DNA from: an uncultured bacterium | GTDB taxonomy: Bacteria > Cyanobacteriota > Vampirovibrionia > Gastranaerophilales > Gastranaerophilaceae | Assembly: GCA_900553895.1 (NCBI GenBank) | Contig: USFB01000021.1 | Coordinates: 1-34,781, forward strand | Reading direction: 5' to 3' | DNA length: 34,781 nucleotides | In this document: positions 30,639-34,781 of the stretch, one piece after another | Numbering within the stretch: position 1 is the first letter of the stretch | How the letters are laid out: the number at the start of each line of letters is the position of its first letter | Made by a program: the position numbers and the translations under genes | Notes under the pieces: generated by a model | Databases searched by the model: none | Told to the model about the DNA's origin: nothing | Seen by the model: the letters and a program-made list of their open reading frames with translations, nothing else

Positions 30639-31730
30639 TTACAAATAATTCAACAAGCTCATCCCCATAGAAGCAGAAGTTACTTGCAAGCTTGCCTGAT
30701 AAGAATATTGCGCTTGCATCCAATTTGTAATCGCAGTTGTTAAATCAATATCTTTAATTTCTGACAAATAACCCGTTAAACTTTCATTATTTGTTTCCAA
30801 TGTTGAGCTTGTCATTTCCAATCTGTTTGCAACACCACCAAACTTAGTTTGTTCGGTTGTAATTTGGGTTAAAGAATTCGCAAACATATCCAGAGTAGAA
30901 TTCATTTCAGCATAACCTGCTTTTGTGTCACCATCCAAAACCTTTTGGATAGAATTGCTTAATTTTCTTAAAGCACCCATAACACCGGAATAATCTTCTT
31001 TTGAAGTTAAATCTGCAGTATCACCGGTGTAAGCAGTACCGTCTTCATAAGCATAGCTTTTTGCACCTGTTTGAGCATCAACTGTTTCTACAACAGTTTT
31101 GCCGTCCACGTCCGTAAACAAATTATTGCCGTTAGCATCTTGTGCTTGAGCTTTGTAGTAACCAAAAACTTTATCGCCGGTTGTATTAATTACTTCAAAA
31201 ACACCATCAGCAACTTCTGTTTGTCTTATGTAATCAGGATTATCGTGCAGAGTTCCGTTATAGATAATATCTCCATTATCATCCATTGTATAAGGAATTG
31301 TTTTTGTATTTGCGCCTGAGAATATGTAATTGTTGTCATATTCAGTATTTGCTAAATCCACCATTGTTTTGGTTAATTCATCAATTTCAACCTTCAAAGC
31401 TTTCAATGAAGTTTCACTGTAAGTTTGGTTGTTAGCTTGAACAGCTTTGTCCCAAGCTGTTGACAAATAACCGTTTGCTAAATCCATTAAATCATCTAAA
31501 GCACTCAATTCCTTTTGAGCAATTTCTACGTTTTGAGCAAAAGTATCAATCTGCCCCAATTGGCGACTTGTATTTAAAATATTAACAGCAGCAATAGGAT
31601 CTTCTGTAATACTTGTGATTTTACTTCCGGAAGCCAATTGTTTAGTTATTTTATTGTAATTAGTAAGTTGCTTTTGCATATCTGCAACTAATTGTGAATA
31701 TTTTCCGCTTGTTGAAATTCTATTTACCAT
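30639..31730 (-). CDS. flgL: Flagellar hook-filament junction protein FlgL
   Basis: A flagellin-like protein that joins the hook to the filament; it is exported by the flagellar type III system. The N-terminal flagellin-type helix region (1-140) has NYNKITKQLASGSKITSITE and NNYIFSGANT. A variable beta-rich middle (about 150-250, with YAYEDGTAY) follows. The C-terminal helices (about 265-363) end in SASMGMSLLNYL. The 363-aa length fits. It starts 4 nt after the flgK stop, so the two are translated from one message. No signal peptide, as expected. Confidence 0.95.
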   Translation of the reverse strand: MVNRISTSGKYSQLVADMQKQLTNYNKITKQLASGSKITSITEDPIAAVNILNTSRQLGQIDTFAQNVEIAQKELSALDDLMDLANGYLSTAWDKAVQANNQTYSETSLKALKVEIDELTKTMVDLANTEYDNNYIFSGANTKTIPYTMDDNGDIIYNGTLHDNPDYIRQTEVADGVFEVINTTGDKVFGYYKAQAQDANGNNLFTDVDGKTVVETVDAQTGAKSYAYEDGTAYTGDTADLTSKEDYSGVMGALRKLSNSIQKVLDGDTKAGYAEMNSTLDMFANSLTQITTEQTKFGGVANRLEMTSSTLETNNESLTGYLSEIKDIDLTTAITNWMQAQYSYQASLQVTSASMGMSLLNYL

Positions 31731-31734
31731 TCAA

Positions 31735-33339
31735 CTAACCTCCCAAACTCATAAGTACATCAAGACAGCTGTTGCAAGTGTTGAAAACCTGTGCTGCGGC
31801 TTGATATGCTGTTTGATACTTAACTAAGTCTACCAATTCTTCGTTCAAATCAACGCCAGTTGAATCCTTAATTTTACTTTCAATTGACTGAACAACCTGA
31901 TCTTGTGTATCCGCCAATGATTTTATATTACTTCCGGCAGAAGCTACTTTGCCGACTAAAGCTGTATAGAATTCTTCAATAGAAGTATTGTTTAAATCAG
32001 CATTTTTAGCATTTCTTGTACCAATCATACTTTCAACGTTTTGCGCATTACCTACTGCATTTTCATCAAAATTTGCAGCATCATCAAAATATGCGCAAGA
32101 AAGCTTCCAACAACCGTCTTCTGCCAATAAAGCAGAGTTTATTTGAAGATTTCCTGCGGTTATATTATTCGCAGTACCATCAGGACCTACAAAAATCAAA
32201 TTATCCGCATCAGTTGCTTTCAATTTACTTGTATCGTCAGGATTGATACAATATGCACCATTCCTTGTATTCAAGTCGTTGAATGTTTTAGCAATCGTTT
32301 GCGCAAGCTTATTTAAACCGTTCATAACAGTTCCGGCGTTAATTCCGTTTTCACCGTTACCCGTATCTGTTGCGAAGTGAAGCAAACCGCCCAAAGTGCC
32401 GGAAGTTATATCCGCATTTGCATTTGCACTAACAACTTCCTTTGTCTCAGGATTTACAATGCTAATAACTGCATTTTCACCCTTCCAATCATCAGGATAA
32501 GTAATTGGAGGATTTTGCTTATCACAATAAGATTTTGCGGTTTCTATTTCCAATTTTCCTGTAACCTTAGCACACTCTACAACAGAATCATTCCCAATAT
32601 AAACATTAACTGCGCCATTGTGTTTTTCTTCGACTCTAATATCACTAAATTGTGCTAAGTCGTTCAAAATTAAATCACGTTTATCAAGCAAGTTGTTTGC
32701 TTCAAGCGTTCCTGTTTGAGTTGAAATCAAAGCCTTGTTTACAGCTGCAAGTTCCTCCAGCTTGTTATTAAAAGCTGAATATTGAACATAGATTTTAGAA
32801 TTTTTTAGACTTTCCTCTGTTTCACCATCACCTAATGCTTTTGTTGTATTTTCTTCTAATTGAGCATATTTGCTATTTAAAACAGATGTGAAAGTTTTTG
32901 CTGTTTCAATAAAATTTGTTCTTGCTGTAGAATCGGCAGGATATTTATTTAAGTTGTTTAATGCTTCATAAAACTTTGAAAGTTGAGCATCAATACCCGT
33001 TCCTTCCAAGTCATTAAGTATGTTTGCCAAATCATCTAAACCATCAAGTTGGGTGTTTAATTTTGCCTGTTCAGAAAGTTGTGTGCGATAGTAATTATTG
33101 AGGTACTCATCATTATATCGCATAATATTGGCAATCTTTACGCCACCGTTAGCACGCACTTGGTTATAAACATTATCGCCAATTGTACCGGCGATATTAC
33201 GGGTTTCAAGGTTAGCACGTTGTTTGTGATAGCCATCAGTGTTCATGTTCGCAACGTTATGTGAAACAACGCTAATCGCTTTTTCATTTACTGAAAGCGT
33301 GTTACCTGTCATATTTAGTGCTGATAATAAGCTAACCAT
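31735..33339 (-). CDS. flgK: Flagellar hook-associated protein 1 FlgK
   Basis: First hook-filament junction protein, exported through the flagellar channel. The axial-family N-terminal motif, SVNEKAISVVSHNVANMNTD, is at about 16-35. The C-terminus pairs with it: LNEELVDLVKYQTAYQAAA, then a short tail. The 534-aa length is normal. GAGG is well placed before the ATG at 33339. It lies between the flgN-like chaperone gene and flgL in one transcription unit. Two Cys residues near the C-terminus (FNTCNSCLD) are unusual for an extracellular axial protein. Confidence 0.95.
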   Translation of the reverse strand: MVSLLSALNMTGNTLSVNEKAISVVSHNVANMNTDGYHKQRANLETRNIAGTIGDNVYNQVRANGGVKIANIMRYNDEYLNNYYRTQLSEQAKLNTQLDGLDDLANILNDLEGTGIDAQLSKFYEALNNLNKYPADSTARTNFIETAKTFTSVLNSKYAQLEENTTKALGDGETEESLKNSKIYVQYSAFNNKLEELAAVNKALISTQTGTLEANNLLDKRDLILNDLAQFSDIRVEEKHNGAVNVYIGNDSVVECAKVTGKLEIETAKSYCDKQNPPITYPDDWKGENAVISIVNPETKEVVSANANADITSGTLGGLLHFATDTGNGENGINAGTVMNGLNKLAQTIAKTFNDLNTRNGAYCINPDDTSKLKATDADNLIFVGPDGTANNITAGNLQINSALLAEDGCWKLSCAYFDDAANFDENAVGNAQNVESMIGTRNAKNADLNNTSIEEFYTALVGKVASAGSNIKSLADTQDQVVQSIESKIKDSTGVDLNEELVDLVKYQTAYQAAAQVFNTCNSCLDVLMSLGG

Positions 33340-33408
33340 TGTTTTACCTCATATCCTATTTTTCAGTGCAAATAATCAGAAACTTTTGCGCAAGCGCATA
33401 CAAGTTCA

Positions 33409-33903
33409 TCATATTTCTTCGTTTATTGTCCACATGTCAACGTCATGTGTGTCTGTTTTACCTGCTCCGTTATAAAAACATCCTTGAGGAGCAAAAGCAT
33501 TTATAACTGTTTCCAACATCTTGTTAGAAATTATAATGCCATGTTTTAATAGTTCCACATTTTGATTATTTAATAACGTTAATTCTGAAATTAATTTACA
33601 AATCTTAACTTTTTTCTCTTTTAAAACTTCAACATATTCGGGCGCTTGTTCTTCTGCCTTTTCAATAAACCAAGACATATTAGCATCAGGATTTCCAAGT
33701 TCTGCTGCGATATCCATTCTTAAGTTATTAAGTTTTGTTATTTGGTTATTAAGTGCCAATATCTTGTTATCGAGCACACCCAAATCATCAGGCTTAGAAC
33801 TTTTCAAGCTGTCGCGCTTTTCTTCAAAAAGCACCTTAAGCTTAGTGTAAGCCTTGATTTCGTTATCGAGTATTTCGTTTAGTTTTTGGAATTGTGTGTT
33901 CAT
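33409..33903 (-). CDS. flgN: FlgN-family flagellar export chaperone
   Basis: A cytoplasmic chaperone expected to bind the C-termini of FlgK and FlgL before export. The 164-aa protein is all helical with coiled-coil heptads (LNEILDNEIKAYTKLKVLFE and ILALNNQITKLNNLRMDIAA). It has the typical NVELLKHGIIISNKMLETV ending helix, followed by a short Gly-containing tail. The identification rests on this pattern and on its place directly before flgK. No ribosome binding site is visible; the octamer array at 33911-34014 begins 7 bp before the start codon, so the leader is made of the repeat. Confidence 0.8.
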   Translation of the reverse strand: MNTQFQKLNEILDNEIKAYTKLKVLFEEKRDSLKSSKPDDLGVLDNKILALNNQITKLNNLRMDIAAELGNPDANMSWFIEKAEEQAPEYVEVLKEKKVKICKLISELTLLNNQNVELLKHGIIISNKMLETVINAFAPQGCFYNGAGKTDTHDVDMWTINEEI

Positions 33904-33910
33904 TTTTTAG

Positions 33911-34014
33911 TTTAGAAGTTTAGAAGTTTAGGAGTTAAGAAGAGGTTTTAGATTATTCTTTTTTACAACAAGTTTATTTATTGAAAATATTATAACTTCT
34001 TCTCAACTTCTCAA
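33911..34014. repeat. Octamer fold-back array 3 (between flgH and flgN)
   Basis: TTTAGAAG, TTTAGAAG, TTTAGGAG and TTAAGAAG (33911-33942) face two CTTCTCAA units (33999-34014). The loop (ATTATTCTTTTTTACAACAA and so on to TTGAAAATATTATAA) is similar to the loop of array 4 at 34668-34780. Confidence 0.8.
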
Positions 34015-34026
34015 CTAACCTCTTTA

Positions 34027-34641
34027 TTAGAATAAGTATTTAATAAACCTATTAAATATTCCTTCATTTTGGTTTCTGGATATTGCGCCTCTACCTGACA
34101 ACGCGAATTGTAGGTTAGAAACATTGTAAGAATAGATTTCGCCATTTACGTTAAGCCAACGAGGATCGACCACACCCGTTATAATAAAATCCATTCTTTC
34201 ATTGCCGTTCACTAATGTCTTTTTACCTTGTACCGCTAAATTTCCGTTAGGAAGTTGTTGTACAACCTGTACTGCGATTTTATCGCCAAATGACATAGAA
34301 CGACCGCCGGCAGCTGAGTTTGAAACCTCATTAGAACCGCCGTAACCATTTGAACTTTTTAAAAATTTAAGTCCAAACCAATCTTTCAAAAAGTTTGTGA
34401 AAGAATCTTCTGTTATTGAAGATTTTTCTGAAGAATATGTTAAATTATCACTAACTGTGATATTTTCACTCATAATTATTGATAACAAATCGCCAATTTG
34501 GTGCGCTTGAACTCCGCCAAACAAAGAACGAGGAACGCCTGCATAGTTTTGACTAGCACCAAGCGTGAACAAAGATTCGGCTTGCACACCCATTGTTGCT
34601 GTGGTTAAGATTAATGCTATTGTTAATATAACTTTTTTCAT
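34027..34641 (-). CDS. flgH: Flagellar L-ring protein FlgH
   Basis: It forms the outer-membrane bushing around the flagellar rod, so it implies an outer membrane. A signal peptide (about 1-21, ending GVQA) is followed by SLFGGVQAHQIGDLLSIIMS at 40-59. Further C-terminal family segments are GDKIAVQVVQQLPNGNLAVQ, GKKTLVNGNERM and ITGVVDPRWLN. The 204-aa length is normal. The usual lipobox Cys after the signal peptide is missing, and the signal looks like signal peptidase I type. AAAGGT precedes the ATG. It is first of flgH-flgN-flgK-flgL here. flgI and flgJ, its common neighbours, are not next to it. Confidence 0.93.
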   Translation of the reverse strand: MKKVILTIALILTTATMGVQAESLFTLGASQNYAGVPRSLFGGVQAHQIGDLLSIIMSENITVSDNLTYSSEKSSITEDSFTNFLKDWFGLKFLKSSNGYGGSNEVSNSAAGGRSMSFGDKIAVQVVQQLPNGNLAVQGKKTLVNGNERMDFIITGVVDPRWLNVNGEIYSYNVSNLQFALSGRGAISRNQNEGIFNRFIKYLF

Positions 34642-34667
34642 ATACTTACCTTTATTTAGTGGAGAAG

Positions 34668-34780
34668 TTGAGGAGTTTAGTAGTTTAGAAGAAATTTTAG
34701 TTATTATTTTTTGTTGAACTAGTTGACCTATTGAAAATTTTATAACTTCTTCTCAACTACTAAACTCCTCAACTTATAAA
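34668..34780. repeat. Octamer fold-back array 4 (upstream of flgH)
   Basis: TTGAGGAG, TTTAGTAG and TTTAGAAG (34668-34691) face CTTCTCAA, CTACTAAA, CTCCTCAA and CTTATAAA (34749-34780). The inner arms match unit by unit (TTGAGGAG with CTCCTCAA, TTTAGTAG with CTACTAAA). It runs to the window edge, and a preceding flagellar gene probably lies beyond it. Confidence 0.8.
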
Positions 34781-34781
34781 C

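Noticed and set aside
30639..34641. Sigma-28 promoters for the flagellar genes
   Set aside because: I found no TAAA-N15-GCCGATAA-like site upstream of flgH, flgN, flgK or flgL; they may be read from a promoter beyond the window.

Overview
The window is AT-rich bacterial chromosome from a diderm, flagellated, fermentative organism. The best guess is a gut-type member of Vampirovibrionia/Melainabacteria (Gastranaerophilales), the non-photosynthetic sister group of Cyanobacteria. This rests on inference. atpD-atpC stand as a separate two-gene operon, as atpB-atpE do in Cyanobacteria and plastids. An MlaE/F/D (TGD-like) lipid transporter and an L-ring protein imply an outer membrane. A pyruvate formate-lyase, a plant/proteobacterial-type glutamate-cysteine ligase and low GC also fit. 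No rRNA, tRNA, CRISPR array or complete mobile element was seen.

Layout. 1-2730: an 814-aa cytoplasmic-looking protein with a Phe/Gly/Asn-rich N-terminus. 2890-5000 (minus): a polyprenyl-phosphate sugar transferase and an unknown protein. 5045-8640 (minus): mlaD, mlaF, mlaE and a leading 95-aa gene. 9083-9980: a lytic transglycosylase whose N-terminus resembles that of the 814-aa protein. 10186-12886: pyruvate formate-lyase encoded in two pieces. 12892-16832: a flavodoxin-type reductase, a GT2 glycosyltransferase, a divergent glycogen-synthase-like protein and a small unknown. 16861-18852: GH77 4-alpha-glucanotransferase. 18889-21012: an IS256-type transposase remnant beside a gene fusing sigma-like domains to eight 36-residue mTERF-like repeats. 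21143-24040: a TPR protein, an FkbH-like HAD protein and a secreted Cys-containing protein. 24051-26003: atpC and atpD. 26050-26545: a broken small gene and an XRE regulator. 26551-30452: gshA-type ligase, then rsmA, a GT9 glycosyltransferase and coaD. 30463-34781 (minus): the flagellar genes flgH, flgN, flgK and flgL.

The most unusual signals are: (i) the sigma-like/mTERF-like repeat fusion; (ii) the split pyruvate formate-lyase, whose two chains both end in a CGC tail; (iii) a shared promoter-like element (GGCAATTTTT, then ACTTTAT exactly 22 bp downstream, start to start) before three genes, two of which also share the peptide SLFLTPNF; (iv) fold-back arrays of an 8-bp unit (TTTAGAAG-like) lying between co-directional genes in the pfl, atp and flg clusters; and (v) many other intergenic palindromes, several with the GTAG foot of REP elements, although no REP-associated transposase is present here.

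Start codons were moved from the longest reading frame where a promoter, ribosome binding site or signal peptide argued for it (9138, 12562, 13572, 16509, 21178, 23483, 23908, 24443). All functional calls come from motif recognition by eye; no database search was run.
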